DNA of 64,000 nt. Origin: Engraulis encrasicolus. Taxonomy: Eukaryota > Chordata > Actinopteri > Clupeiformes > Engraulidae. Made by a program: the position numbers and the translations under genes. Position 1 is the first letter of the stretch; each line of letters begins with the position of its first letter. A model generated the notes under the pieces. That model searched no databases. It was given only the letters and a program-made list of their open reading frames with translations, and was not told the origin of the DNA. Positions 50,542 to 64,000 of this stretch are shown in pieces. The DNA lies in assembly GCF_034702125.1 (NCBI RefSeq), contig NC_085865.1:27484706-27548705 (forward strand), read 5' to 3'.

Positions 50542-51063
50542 TTGCTTACAGTCATGGTGCAGCAGCTGTCACCAGTCTCCATGTTGTGCCGTACTTGACA
50601 ATGCACAGGAGACGGGTGGGTTTTGGAAAGTAATAACTCACACAAGACACCATGCAGGCCATCTACTGCAATTTACAGTGCAGCAAAGATGAATAATGTA
50701 ATATATAGTATAGGCTACTAGTTCATATGTATGTGATAGTATGTAGCAGTATGTATATTCAGTTGCTTTTGCTTTCCTATCATAGCATCTCTCAAAGTCT
50801 CTAACATCAACACAGTGGCAGAATGCGACACCTTCAATCAAATATTTCTTTGTATCCATGTTATGACCCTTTTTGTGAATTTCCACAAAGTATGGGGGTT
50901 ATTTCTACCTATTCGGGCTTAGGTGTTGCTTTGTACTCCTTGCACAATGGCACACTGTGGCAAGCCTGACAGCTTTGGCACAAGAGCGATTGCGTGCCTT
51001 AATGGAGTGCATCTGCCTTTATCAGAATGACTGCTTCATCACCACAGAATACAATGCACTGCC

Positions 51064-51065
<2 letters not shown>

Positions 51066-51117
<52 letters not shown>

Positions 51118-51175
51118 GTGCGTGCGTGTGCATGCGTGTATGTGTGTGTGCGTGCGTGCGTGTGTGTGCGCACAC
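51066..51175. repeat. (GT)n microsatellite with GC interruptions
   Basis: About 45 bp of pure GT followed by GT/GC-mixed repeats. Confidence 0.93.
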
Positions 51176-52185
51176 TGGTATGCATTGTGTTGTATCATGC
51201 ATTTTGAGACCATGAACAGTAGTGCTGACAGAGACGGCGTGCTACTGTGCCACTGAGTGTGTGTGTGCGTGCGTGTGGGTGTGGGTGCGGGTGTGTGTGC
51301 GTGTGCGTGTGTGAATGTATTGGCATTCATTGTGTGTGTGTGTGTGTGTGAATGTATTGGCATTCATTGTGTGATAGTGTGTAGAAGTGTCCGAGTGACT
51401 GAACACTGACATGAATAGTGGTGCAGAAGGACTCTGTGATAAGGCAGGCGTCTCGTGAAAAGAGTGCAGACGGGGTGTGGTGATAATAGCAAATGAGGCT
51501 AACAATCAGTACACACATACTGACCAGGCTGAGAGAAAATCAACGTCAGAAGACAGACTGAGTGAGGGAGAGTAAGATAGAGGGAGACAGTGACATAGAC
51601 AGACAAAAAGTGGATCAAGAGAGGTAAAGAAAGAGAAACGGACAGACAAAGAGGTAGGGGGAAAGATGCAGAGAGAGACACACAGACAGAGACAGAGATA
51701 GATAAAGGCAGACAGAATAACAGACAAAGAAAGGAAGACGGAGACAACTTTTTTTGTTTTGTTCATTTTACTCAGTGCATGTGACCCAAACAGGGTGTTT
51801 TGGGGAGAGTATGCAATTCTTATCTTGTATCTGATAGCTGGGTTTTACTTATTTACTTATTAATAGTAATGACTTCTGGTCTGGTACAGCAGTTGAAATT
51901 CAGAATACCAGTTAAGTTTTTATGATTTAAGAGGAACTACATGAAATTCTGCTTTCTGAATTTCAACTGTTGTACCAAAGCAGAAGGGTGAGACATAAAG
52001 AGACAAAAGGCTCCAGGCCTTCTCTCATGTCTCTCTCTCCAACTGAAATGGTATGTATGAGATTGGGATCTATATTCAGACTCCTTCATATCTGTGTATG
52101 GGTCTTTGACTTGGCAGGCAGCTGAAAAGGAACACAAGGTGTTAGGTGGCAGCAAAGTGCCAGAGCAAAAGTGATACAGAAGGGA

Positions 52186-52332
<147 letters not shown>

Positions 52333-52554
52333 ATGAGGTGGTGTATGAGGCATTGTGTTTACTGTTCTCCTCAGGTGGGCCAGCTGTAGACCTCCAGGTC
52401 CTTCCCTGTGGGCATGGCAGCCTGTCACACAGCAAATAGCAACGCTATTGTGAATTGTCGAAACAGTGCTAAAGCAAAAAAGGCAAACGTCGAGGGAACA
52501 TGTATTTTTGTCATCTTGGAAAAAACGTGATGAGGAAAAATCACGTACAAAACA

Positions 52555-52660
<106 letters not shown>

Positions 52661-52784
52661 ATCTGCATGCATATTTTGCATCTGTATACATAAGTGTGTG
52701 ACAGTAAGGAGGGACAGAGAGAGCTAGTAAGAGCATCAGGGTCATATAAGCATACAGAGGTTCATTAGTTTATCACTTGTGTGG

Positions 52785-52785
<1 letters not shown>

Positions 52786-52873
<88 letters not shown>
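52786..52873. repeat. (CA)n microsatellite abutting the Tc1 element
   Basis: About 43 CA units that end directly at the TA of the Tc1-like insertion. It is opposite in sense to the two preceding (GT)n tracts. Confidence 0.98.
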
Positions 52874-52877
<4 letters not shown>

Positions 52878-53169
52878 GTTGAGGACGATATTATTAGCCC
52901 CCCTCCTGAAATTAGACATATCGCTTCATTGATCATTGAGAATGATCATTATTAATAAATGTGTGTTATTCTGGAAACAAATCCACCATGGAGATAGTAT
53001 CCAATAAGTTAAATTTGGACTTTTCCATTTTCACAATGAGTTTAAACAAAAAAGTGTAAAAATGGCAAGGACAAAATGATTACCCCCCTTATCATTAATA
53101 GTCAATACAGTGCCATTTATGAACAAAAATTGACACCAAGCACTTTGATTAGTTGTTTACTATGTTGGC

Positions 53170-53680
53170 ACATGTCTTACCAGGGATTTTGGCCCATTTT
53201 TTTCATCGCAAATAGATAAGCTGGTCCAAATGGCATGGATGTTGAGGATGGACATTCATTTTTAGCACTCTTCAAATACTATCTAAAGGATTGAGGTCTG
53301 AACCACTCCATGACCATTGTTTTAGTATCCTTGAAGAACATTTGAACTATTTTGGATGCAAGTTTTGGGTTATTATCTTATTGAAAGATCCAGTGAAGAT
53401 CTTAGCTCCCTCTATGAGCATATTTTTGCAAGGTCACTTTCCACATTCTATCATAATTTTCAGTTTTTATGGTGCCGTACACCCAAACAAGGTTTCCTGT
53501 GGCTGAGGCTGCCACAGAATGATGCATCCACCACCATGTTTAATTGTGGAAACCATCTTATAACGATTCAAGGCCTATCCCTTTCTTCACCTGACAGAAG
53601 CAAAATTCCTGCATCAAAGCAGGTGCAATTGCATATCATCAGATGAAAGTAGAGATGTTCAAAACTCATTTTTGACTTTC
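53170..53680 (-). pseudogene. Tc1 transposase fragment, minus-strand copy
   Basis: Reading the minus strand, K-H-G-G-G-C-I-I-L-W (about 53512-53545, in one frame) and pieces resembling N-P-K-H and N-P-L-D-S-I mark the central and C-terminal DDE region of a Tc1 transposase. Stops and frame changes interrupt it. It mirrors the plus-strand fragment at 53870-54210. Confidence 0.65.
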
Positions 53681-53869
53681 AAATGTTCACAGGCAAAGCT
53701 CAATAGCACTCTGATATGCACTGCCTTTAGTAAAGGGGTTCTTCTGTGATGATGGCCCCAAAGCCCAATATGATGACAAGCCCTAACAACTGTCTTTCTT
53801 GGTGGGGGAAAAACTCCAGGTGAGGCCAGGTCAATAACAATCATCTAGGCAGGTGTCCAATGCTTCTTT

Positions 53870-54210
53870 GGTCTAATGAGGCCAAGCAATTTCCACAGTT
53901 ACACACAGTGGTGTGGCATCAAGTTTAGTATGTTATTCAGCCTCAGACACGGGGAGTCTGGGTCTGAATCTGGATTGCTGGGTCTTCCAACAACATTGTA
54001 ACCCAAAGCATACATTTACATTAGTTCAGAGGTTCTTCAAGGACACTAAAACCATGATATTGGAATCACCTGCTCATAGTCCAGTCCTCAATCCCCCTGA
54101 GAGTCTGTGGTTAATGTCTATGCTCAGCATCCATGCGATTTGGACCAGCTAGAACACTTTGCAGTGAAGAAATGGGCCAAAATCCCTTGTGGGGCATGTG
54201 CCAACCTAGG
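53870..54210 (+). pseudogene. Tc1 transposase C-terminal fragment, plus-strand copy
   Basis: The 79-residue frame at 53913-54152 contains N-P-K-H-T, V-Q-R-F-F-K-D, S-P-V-L-N-P-P-E-S-L-W. These match the region around the second aspartate (here lost) and the final glutamate of the DDE triad in Tc1 transposases. Upstream W-S-N-E-A-K matches the WSDE box. The N-terminal paired-like domain is absent and stops occur on both sides. Inactive. Confidence 0.78.
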
Positions 54211-54298
54211 TAGCAACTTATCAGAGCCTGTTGTTAGTCTAGGCAAGGGGTGAAAAAATCGCTCGCAAGGTGATAAAAGCATGAAACTTGGAACAAGT

Positions 54299-54600
54299 GT
54301 TCATTAGGACATGCTTATCAGTTTCAGGGGTGGAGCCACCCACAATTCAATGTTGTATAGCAACGGTTGCTAGGCAAAGCATTTTCCTTAGCAACCAGCA
54401 TCACGGATAGAGTTTCTTAGCACTTTTGTGGTATCATGATGTCTGTCCTTGTTCATTAGGACATGCTTATCAGTTTCAAGGGTGGAACCACCCAGAATTC
54501 AATGTTGCATAGCAACGGTTGCCAGGCAAAGCATTTTCCTTAGCAACCAGCATCACGGATAGTTTCTTAGCACTTTTTTGGTGTCATGATGTCTGAATCT
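54299..54600. repeat. Tandem ~152-bp units, left arm (two copies)
   Basis: GTTCATTAGGACATGCTTAT starts at 54299 and again at 54451. Each unit contains a TAGCAACGGTTGCTAGGCAA-like core and CCTTAGCAACCAGCATCACG. Confidence 0.85.
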
Positions 54601-56612
54601 AGAGTACTTGTCCTAATATCACTGCAATAATGGTTAAAGAGTTGATACACCTTCAATATCGGAGATAATTTCCTCTTTGTTATTCTTGCCATTCTAACTC
54701 GTTCTTGTATTGTGCTCATCGTAATTAAAGAGAGTTTAAAACACTCATACAATTTTACAGTTGCTATTCCTGTATCCAAAGAAAAAGGCAATTGCCTGAC
54801 AACATACAACATTTAGGAATTACACTTTCAAATTCCTGACAGTAAAACACATACAATTCAGATAATAACCATAGACAATGCTTGCTTGGTTCACACCAGA
54901 CCATACCACAAGTTAGATATGGTCTGTAGACCGCCTACTGATTTCTCATAGAGAGGAGTGGTTTGCGATTGCTAACGGCCATTTATTTGCTGTTATCATT
55001 AAGTGTTATCATTTGGTCTATATGTAGCCCATAGCCAATTGTGTCAGTTACTGTATATTGAAACAAACTGAAAGCTTCCGTTTGTCAAGTACTGTAATAC
55101 ACGTCATCATCTTTCCACCCCTCCCCACTTGCTGATTGGCCCCCAAGATCTAGTTGCCTCGCTGAGGGATAGAATCCATGCAAGCTTTTCAGACTGGAAT
55201 GTGCAAAGCAGCATGGGATTTCCCAGGCTAAGACAACACAACTGATACTGTGTAGGCAGCAGTGGCTTAAGCACTCATTCAAACCCAGATTGTCTGTTTT
55301 TGTCTAGATTCAGCCCATTAAGGTTAAGGTTAAGTAAGGATAAGGTTAATAAGAGTGTTTTCCACACCTTCATATATGGCTGAAGAGAGTTTGAGCCCCA
55401 GGAACTGTCATTAACTGGCACAGAAAGATGACTGTAACAATGCGATGCCTAAGCACTTGGCAGTGAAATTGTCTATTTTGTACACATTGCAATAATCAGG
55501 TTAATGATAGAATGGTACGTCAGTAGGTTTTTGGATAGAGAAACAGTGCAGCGCTTCTATTCCATTAAATAAAGGTTCAGTGTAAATACTGTAAGAATTA
55601 AGTTAAGACAAGGATGTGAAACTCAGGCCAGGGGACCAAATTTGGCCCACGGAACCACTTCGGCCATTAGGCCCGCAAGATCTTTGCAAATTTGTATTAC
55701 AGTTGGCCCACATACACCATCAATACATAGACAATGTGACTTGAAGGCAAAATTCAGTCAGTCCGAGTTAGAGTACTTTTATAAATCCACAAAGCAAAAT
55801 TTTGTTCATCACAAGAATTATGAGTGTGTCCAGACTAGTGTAACAGCACATACATAGTTAGTTTTAAATTTGGATATTTGGAATATACAAAAAGTAATTA
55901 TATATTAATACAGTAATAGGCAAACAGTACCCATGATTGTAACCAACTGCTAACCTGACAACTATTGGTTAAGAGAAAAACATTTCTTTGCATTTCATGA
56001 CTATAATCTGCTGCTATTAAACCATATAATTTTAGACAGACTCCATTCATTTTGAAAACATGTTACAGTTGTCTAAATGATTTGTAACACATAATCCATT
56101 TAGGATTTTATAATTAGTTCCTGGGTATGCATGTCAATAATCACTTTGTCATTTGACACAACACAGGCAAATGATGTTGTTCATGCAGGCATCTTTCTTT
56201 CCAAAGTTGTAATTTTGTGCTCTGAATGATCAGTATGCAATAGGCACATGCAAAATGCAGTAAAATAAAAAGAGGCCTGGCTTGAAGTGACACTTAAAGC
56301 CCCTCATTACTACAAATGTGTTCAAGAAGAACTTAAGTGAGAATAATATTCACATAATTGCAATGCTTTGTGGTTTCTAGAATGACACCAAAGGAGTCAC
56401 AATGCCCCATTTGCTATATAACCTTTTAATGTATTAATACAGTGATATAGCGAAGTCAAGATACACATATCATACCACAGAACTGATTAAAAACTGTGTT
56501 GTTGATGTTTGTTGCTCAGGAAAGTTCATTGATTATGAAAGGTCATAATCATACATATTGCAGTATTTGAAGCATTATGATGCATTATTGCATATTTATA
56601 CATAACAACAAA

Positions 56613-57230
56613 ATTGCTGGGAACTGTATTACTGATGCTAGTTGCTAATGAAGATGCTTTACCTAGCAACTGTTGCTAGGCAACATTGGATTTTGAGTGG
56701 CTCCACCCCTGATATTAAGTAATATTAGGGCAAGGAGTCAATATTTAGACATCATAAAATCACAAAATTGCTGGGAACTGTACTACTGATGCTGGTTGCT
56801 AAGGAAGATGCTTTACCTAGCAACGGTTGCTAGGCAGCATTAAATTCTGAGTGGGTCCACCCCTGATATTAAGTAATATTAGGGCAAGGAGTCAATATTT
56901 AGACATCATAAAATCACAAAATTGCTGGGAACTGTATTACTGATGCTGGTTGCTAAGGAAGATGCTTTATTTAGCAACGGTTGATAGGCAGCATTAAATT
57001 ATAAGTGGGTCCACCACTGATATTAAGTAATATTAGGGCAAGGAGTCAATATTTAGACATCATAACACCACAAAATTGCTGGGAACTGTATTTCTGATGC
57101 TGGTTGCTAAGGAAGATGCTTCACCTAGCAACCGTTGCTAGGCAACGCTGAATTCTGAGTGGCTCCACCCCTGAAATTAATAAGCATGTCCTAATGAACA
57201 TTTGTGCCAAGTTTCACGCTTTTATCACCT
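56613..57230. repeat. Tandem ~154-bp units, right arm (four copies)
   Basis: ATTGCTGGGAACTGTA recurs at 56613, 56767, 56921 and 57074. Each unit has TGGTTGCTAAGGAAGATGCT and a GTTGCTAGGCAAC-like core, and is the inverted equivalent of the left-arm units. Confidence 0.88.
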
Positions 57231-57604
57231 TCCGAGCGATTCTCCCATTATATTGCACCTATTGCCTAGACTATGTCAGTTATGGTTCATAAATGGCACC
57301 ATATTGACTATTAATGATCAGGGGGCTAATAATTTTGTCCTTGTCATTTTTGCCCTTGTTTGTTTAAACTCATCGTAACAATAGAAAAATCCAAATTCAA
57401 CTCATTGAACATTATCTCCATCAGTGTATTTGTTTCCAGAATAACAGAAACGGTTAATAATGGCCATTCTTACTGAGAAATCAAGAGAAACGTCTAATTT
57501 CAGGAGGGGGGCTAATAATATCGTCCTCAACTGTAGATGATTGCACACTGCACAATTGCTGCAACCTCTTACATAGGGCCTAATCAGAACACAACAGCCA
57601 AATA

Positions 57605-57705
57605 CAAGTCAAGTCAAGTCAAGTCAGCTTTTATTGTCACTTTCTTAATATGCACAAGACATACAAGGAAAATTAAATTACGTTTTCTCTCTATACCATG
57701 CCAGG
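57605..57705 (-). repeat. 3' tail of a dispersed retroposon ending in (TTGAC)n
   Basis: CAAGTCAAGTCAAGTCAAGTCAG followed by TTTTATTGTCACTTTCTTAATATGCACAAGACATAC resembles a tail common in fish non-autonomous retroposons. On the minus strand it reads AATAAAAGCTGAC then CTTGA repeats. Upstream limits on that strand are unclear; 57705-58150 is AT-rich non-coding. Confidence 0.45.
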
Positions 57706-58156
57706 ACATAGACATACACAAGACTGACATTTTACAGACAATAACAATAAGTGATCAATAATAAATACAGTACGGATGAACATTAACATTTAACATTGAA
57801 CATGTAAACTGAAGATAAGATAAATATAGAATGTAGACATTACAATAATAGAAAAAATAACGGTGACAGTAGCAATAATAACAATAGTTATAAATACAAT
57901 TGGTCAATAACAAATAGGCCTATGCATCGCTGTAAACATCTATAGGCAATAAACAACACATGTCACACTTTCCATTGTCAAACCAAAGAAGGAAACACAA
58001 ACACAAAAATCCAAATTTAAAAACAAGCATATAGCAAGCAGCAATATTATAATAAAAAAAGATGAACAACCAAACATAGAAGAAAAGCAAGACACAACAA
58101 TCTAAGTAGCAGTGTGATGGTATGTAATCCACTGTTGAAGCAGGTCGAGAGCTCAC

Positions 58157-58279
58157 CTGTGAAGAGTAGATAAACAGCTTGACTCTGGATTTAGTGGTGT
58201 CTGTCTGTTTGCCTTGCATGCGTTCGAGGGCAGCCACTGCTGAGTAAACAACACCAATGGTCTGCAAAGCCTCTTTGGA
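58157..58279 (-). CDS. Candidate host exon, 123 bp, phase 0-0
   Basis: Between an AG acceptor (58280-58281) and a CAG|GTGAGC donor (at 58156) lies an open 41-codon exon on the minus strand. It encodes a normal-composition peptide that includes S-K-E-A-L-Q-T-I-G-V-V-Y and ends R-V-K-L-F-I-Y-S-S-Q. Codon use is balanced and the length is a multiple of three. The amphipathic helix followed by a beta-like strand would suit a PH/PTB-type fold, but I do not recognise the protein. The acceptor is preceded by a GT-rich tract, not a strong pyrimidine tract. A LINE and a microsatellite occupy the presumed upstream intron. No neighbouring exon of the same gene was found in the window. Confidence 0.42.
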
Positions 58280-58344
58280 CTTCATAGACACGAAAACACA
58301 CATACACACAGACACAGACAAACGCACGCACGCATGCACGCACA

Positions 58345-61310
<2,966 letters not shown>

Positions 61311-61902
61311 CTACATGGTCTTTGGTTTGACCCCTAATATCTGGTGGAAGCAAATGTGACCAGCCACAACAAAACCGGCGCCAAGTAGAGGGATGCACTC
61401 NNNNNNNNNNNNNNNNNNNNNNNNNNNNNNNNNNNNNNNNNNNNNNNNNNNNNNNNNNNNNNNNNNNNNNNNNNNNNNNNNNNNNNNNNNNNNNNNNNNN
61501 TGCAGTGTGACCCACTTCCTGCTCGTCCCATCCTTACAAGTGAACACTTTCTGAACAACTGCACTGGTGGTGTTCTGCTGTGGGTGGTGATCTAGGAATG
61601 CCTGTAAAAAGGCAGGCTCTGGGCGAGCGAAGTATTCGATGCCTTGGCTCTCTCTCTCTGTGGCTCTTCTGCATCTCTCTGCTCCACCTCTGTACATTCA
61701 ACTGTCTCACTCTCCTGCTCTTCCGTCTCTCTCTCTCTCTGACTTGTTCCACCAACTCACTCTCCTGCTCTTCCGTCTCTCTCTCTCTGACTTGTTCCAC
61801 CAACTCACTCTCCTGCTCTTCTGGCTCTCTCAACTCTTCCCTCTCCCCACTTGCCCACTTTTCTGAGGATGGTGAATCAACCTGAAGCAACAAAGGTCCC
61901 AT
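61311..61902 (-). pseudogene. hAT-like TTF-type zinc-finger protein fragment, broken by an assembly gap
   Basis: On the minus strand a Glu/Arg-rich segment with three ~16-residue repeats (S-E-L-V-E-Q-V-R-E-R-E) leads, in a second frame, to P-A-F-L-Q-A-F-L-D-H-H-P and then to C-K-D-G-T-S-R-K-W-V-T-L just before the Ns. That last motif resembles the start of the TTF zinc finger in hAT-derived transposases and ZMYM-like proteins. After the gap, F-x-x-G-W-S-H-L-L-P may continue it. The two parts before the gap are in different frames, so a frameshift or intron separates them. The evidence is too thin to name a gene. Confidence 0.35.
61401..61500. other. Assembly gap (100 N)
   Basis: Exactly one hundred unknown bases, a conventional placeholder length. 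The true distance is unknown. Confidence 1.
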
Positions 61903-62080
61903 ACAACAGTCATTATCACAGTCATAATCTCAAGGCTCACATTTTTCCAAAGAGAGTAGCAGAGGCCAATATAACATATAATATAATATTTTATACCATG
62001 AAATTGCACAAAATCACATGAACACTGAAACATTTTGTTCCATGATTAAATTGATTTTGGATCGTGGCCCAAGTAGGCCA

Positions 62081-63784
62081 TTAACTCATTGGCTGCCAGC
62101 CATTTTCATAAAAGAGTACCTCGGAGTGCCAGAGATTTTTCAGCATTTTGGGCGTTTTTTGGAGGCTCACAGAAAATTGAGTTCTGTGTCTATGTCAACA
62201 CCATACCTATCAAAACACAGATTAGACGCTCATCTGTCATCAGAAAAAAACGGTGTCTCTCTACCCCTTTCCGTTCTTTCATAATCATCTGTTGAAATTA
62301 AGTGGAATTCGCCAAAAGCTGCTTTTTTGCCAAAAAGCTGAGAAAATGTCATTTGAAGTAGAACTAGAACTGCAAACGTTTTTGCCCATAATGGCATTGT
62401 CCTAACAACTCCAAACCTATCAGATGCTATTACAGAGTCTTCTGTCATCTGTAGCCTGAACAAAAGATCGTTTGTATGACCTTTTCAACCTAATATACTG
62501 AAATATAACGGGGGTGGACTCGAAAACAAGGGTGTTTTGGTTTAGTTGCTGGCACGCAGAATGGATCATGACAGCAGGTGCCCCTAACTCCGGGAACTCC
62601 CTCCCTCTCCCTCTCCCTCTGATTGTGCTCTCTCTCCCCTCGTTGGAGAACGAATCACAGCTGGTTTATTTCCTCCAGAAATAGTACCGTGTTGTGTCTT
62701 GTGGGGGGAGGGAGGCAGGTAGGCAGGCAGGCAGCTCCGCTTAGCTTAGCTTACTGCAGCTTCTTTGGCAGAGCGGACAATTTGCAGATTGATGATTACT
62801 GTCATCATGGTTCTGCTATATTGATCTTGTCATATATTGTTCAATGAATTTTCTTTTGATAAAGTACTGATCACATATCCAACATTTCACAAGCCGATTG
62901 GAGTGGTGAAGGCTAGCTGGTCTGAGGCTAAGTGCAATGCTTTCTCATGTGAGCTGACTGCATCTGACCAGACACAAAGGCTACTCTGTTCCAAGAATCT
63001 GCAACCCCCCTGTCTTTTTTGATGATACAGTAAGCTGATCATACTATACAGATCCATCAAAAATAACTGTAGAATGAGTAAAAATAGTTGACTTACCAAG
63101 GCTCCTTGGTTGCTCCTTGTCTAAGTTGTTAGCGATTTCGTGCTAGCTAGCTAGCGTAGCAAACTTTATAGCCAAACATTCCCAAGATCACCACTAGTCC
63201 TGTGCATTCTCCTGTTAGATGATATTTTGTAAGCATCATCCTGATGTTGTGTAGGCTGATCACATTATCCAAAATGAAAGGTTGCCACACAGATCATCTC
63301 ATGGTGTATTTTGGGCAAGCTAGCTACAATGCCTTCTAGCTAGATAGCAACAGGGGGTTGTATTTTGGTCATGAGAGGAAGGGATTTTTTTGGTCAGGCT
63401 CTGACACTAAAATCAGTAGCCTACCTGTGTTAAAATCAGAGGGCAAGAAAGTAGACTACTGTCACAGGTGCTTTACTTTCAAAAATGATTTTGCTACAGT
63501 ATGCTACTTTTGAGATTATAATAGTAAAAAAGGGGTGTTTTTGTCTTGACATTTCCTCCTGGTCTGAACTAAAGCCCTGCCTTGACTGTTCCTAAGGACA
63601 CTTCTGCCACCTACAGGAACAGTTAGAAAATGCCTAGAGGCTTGAAATTTATACAGAAGATAGGTCAGACCGTCCTCGAGGCCTGGCTGTAAAATAACGC
63701 AATTATCGGCGAACGACGTCGAAGGCAGGGGGCGTCACTATTCGAAATGACGTCATTCGACGGCCAAGGCAGCCAATGAGTTAA
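62081..63784. mobile_element. TTAA-flanked inverted-repeat element, 1.7 kb
   Basis: TTAACTCATTGGCTGCC at 62081-62097 is exactly inverted at 63768-63784. Both ends start with TTAA, the duplication of piggyBac-class elements, and the CATTG start is shared with the elements at 8099 and 38188. The interior has no transposase frame, contains a CTAGCTAGCTAG run near 63141 and is AT-rich, so it is non-autonomous. Confidence 0.65.
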
Positions 63785-64000
63785 AACTATATAAATGAGC
63801 TTTTCATAAATTGTCTACCAAGTAATAAACTGGGCCTAATATTTACTGATCTGATGAAAATACAGTATGTTTTGCAGCTTCTTGAAACTTGCAGTAGCCT
63901 ACCTACTACTACTACAACAACAATAACAACATAATCATACCACAAACACCATACACGACCTTTAAATGAATTATCTCTTGCCGAGTTTATATTTATGTAA
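63785..64000. other. Non-coding end of window
   Basis: AT-rich; a short (CTA/CAA) triplet run at about 63901-63930. Nothing else seen. Confidence 0.5.

Larger units (their letters stand above)
54236..57272. mobile_element. 3.0-kb inverted-repeat element nested in the Tc1 palindrome
   Basis: AGTCTAGGCA at 54236 is mirrored by TGCCTAGACT ending at 57272. The adjoining ~100 bp (GGTGATAAAAGC, GAAACTTGG, GTTCATTAGGACATGCTTAT, GGGGTGGAGCCAC) are inverted copies of each other. The inner part of each arm is a tandem array of ~153-bp units. The interval between arms (54620-56600) is AT-rich with no reading frame I recognise. I could not define a target duplication, so the class is open; it moved, or was moved, after the Tc1 insertion. 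Confidence 0.68.
52876..57533. mobile_element. Palindromic Tc1/mariner relic interrupted by another element
   Basis: The ends are inverted (CAGTTGAGGACGATATTATT and its complement at 57514-57533) and flanked by TA (52874-52875 and 57534-57535). The terminal arms correspond over about 260 bp: 52876-53130 against 57280-57533. Further in, two copies of the 3' half of a Tc1 transposase face away from each other (minus copy about 53170-53680, plus copy about 53870-54210), so the original insertion was a palindrome of about 1.6 kb. The right arm was later split at 54236 by a 3-kb element. Reading frames carry many stops. Confidence 0.82.

Noticed and set aside
55625..55690. Partial similarity to an hAT-type end (GGGGACCAAATTTGGCCC)
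   Set aside because: Only one end is visible and no inverted partner or 8-bp duplication was found.

Overview
The window looks like intergenic and intronic DNA of a teleost fish. The evidence is its transposon content (Tc1/mariner relics, a chromodomain Ty3/gypsy element, a DIRS/Ngaro-type element, hAT- and TTAA-type miniature elements, a restriction-like-endonuclease LINE), the very long (CA/GT)n and (CT/GA)n tracts, and spliced, AT-rich eukaryotic sequence without bacterial gene packing. I cannot name the species. No complete host protein-coding gene is visible. One 123-bp candidate host exon lies on the minus strand at 58157-58279. One degenerate tRNA-Gly copy lies at 50469-50541.

Layout. 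1-2421: plain flank. 2422-8078: a Ngaro-like element with split direct repeats in the order A1 - internal - B1 - A2 - B2. It carries a 24-bp minisatellite and only the C-terminal remnant of a tyrosine recombinase. 8099-9926: a TTAA-flanked element with inverted ends. 10121-16150: a nearly intact Ty3/gypsy chromovirus on the minus strand, with gag, a pol of 1161 residues, near-identical LTRs and ATTAC target duplications. 18280-24779: an hAT-type miniature element with a perfect 8-bp target duplication, a second inverted-repeat element, a probable solo LTR of 1.0 kb, and a 1.3-kb palindromic Tc1 relic. 28357-39784: five small DNA elements, one nested in another, among long microsatellites. 42091-46496: three copies of a 30-bp inverted-end sequence bracket a RecQ-like helicase pseudogene (+) and a convergent zinc-finger reading frame (-). 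52876-57533: a second palindromic Tc1 relic, interrupted by a 3.0-kb inverted-repeat element whose arms carry tandem ~153-bp units with RFX X-box-like motifs. 58441-59680: the 3' part of an RLE-type LINE sitting between two (CA)n tracts. 61311-61902: a TTF-zinc-finger-like fragment broken by a 100-N assembly gap. 62081-63784: a third long TTAA-flanked element.

No pathway links these genes; the window is a record of repeated insertion. The gypsy element (both reading frames open, LTRs differing essentially only in a hexamer array) and the Ngaro-like element (direct-repeat pairs that appear identical) are the youngest. The Tc1, RecQ and recombinase copies are broken. The most unusual items are the RecQ plus zinc-finger pair bounded by shared inverted ends, the non-autonomous split-direct-repeat element, the palindromic Tc1 copies, and the LINE inside a microsatellite.
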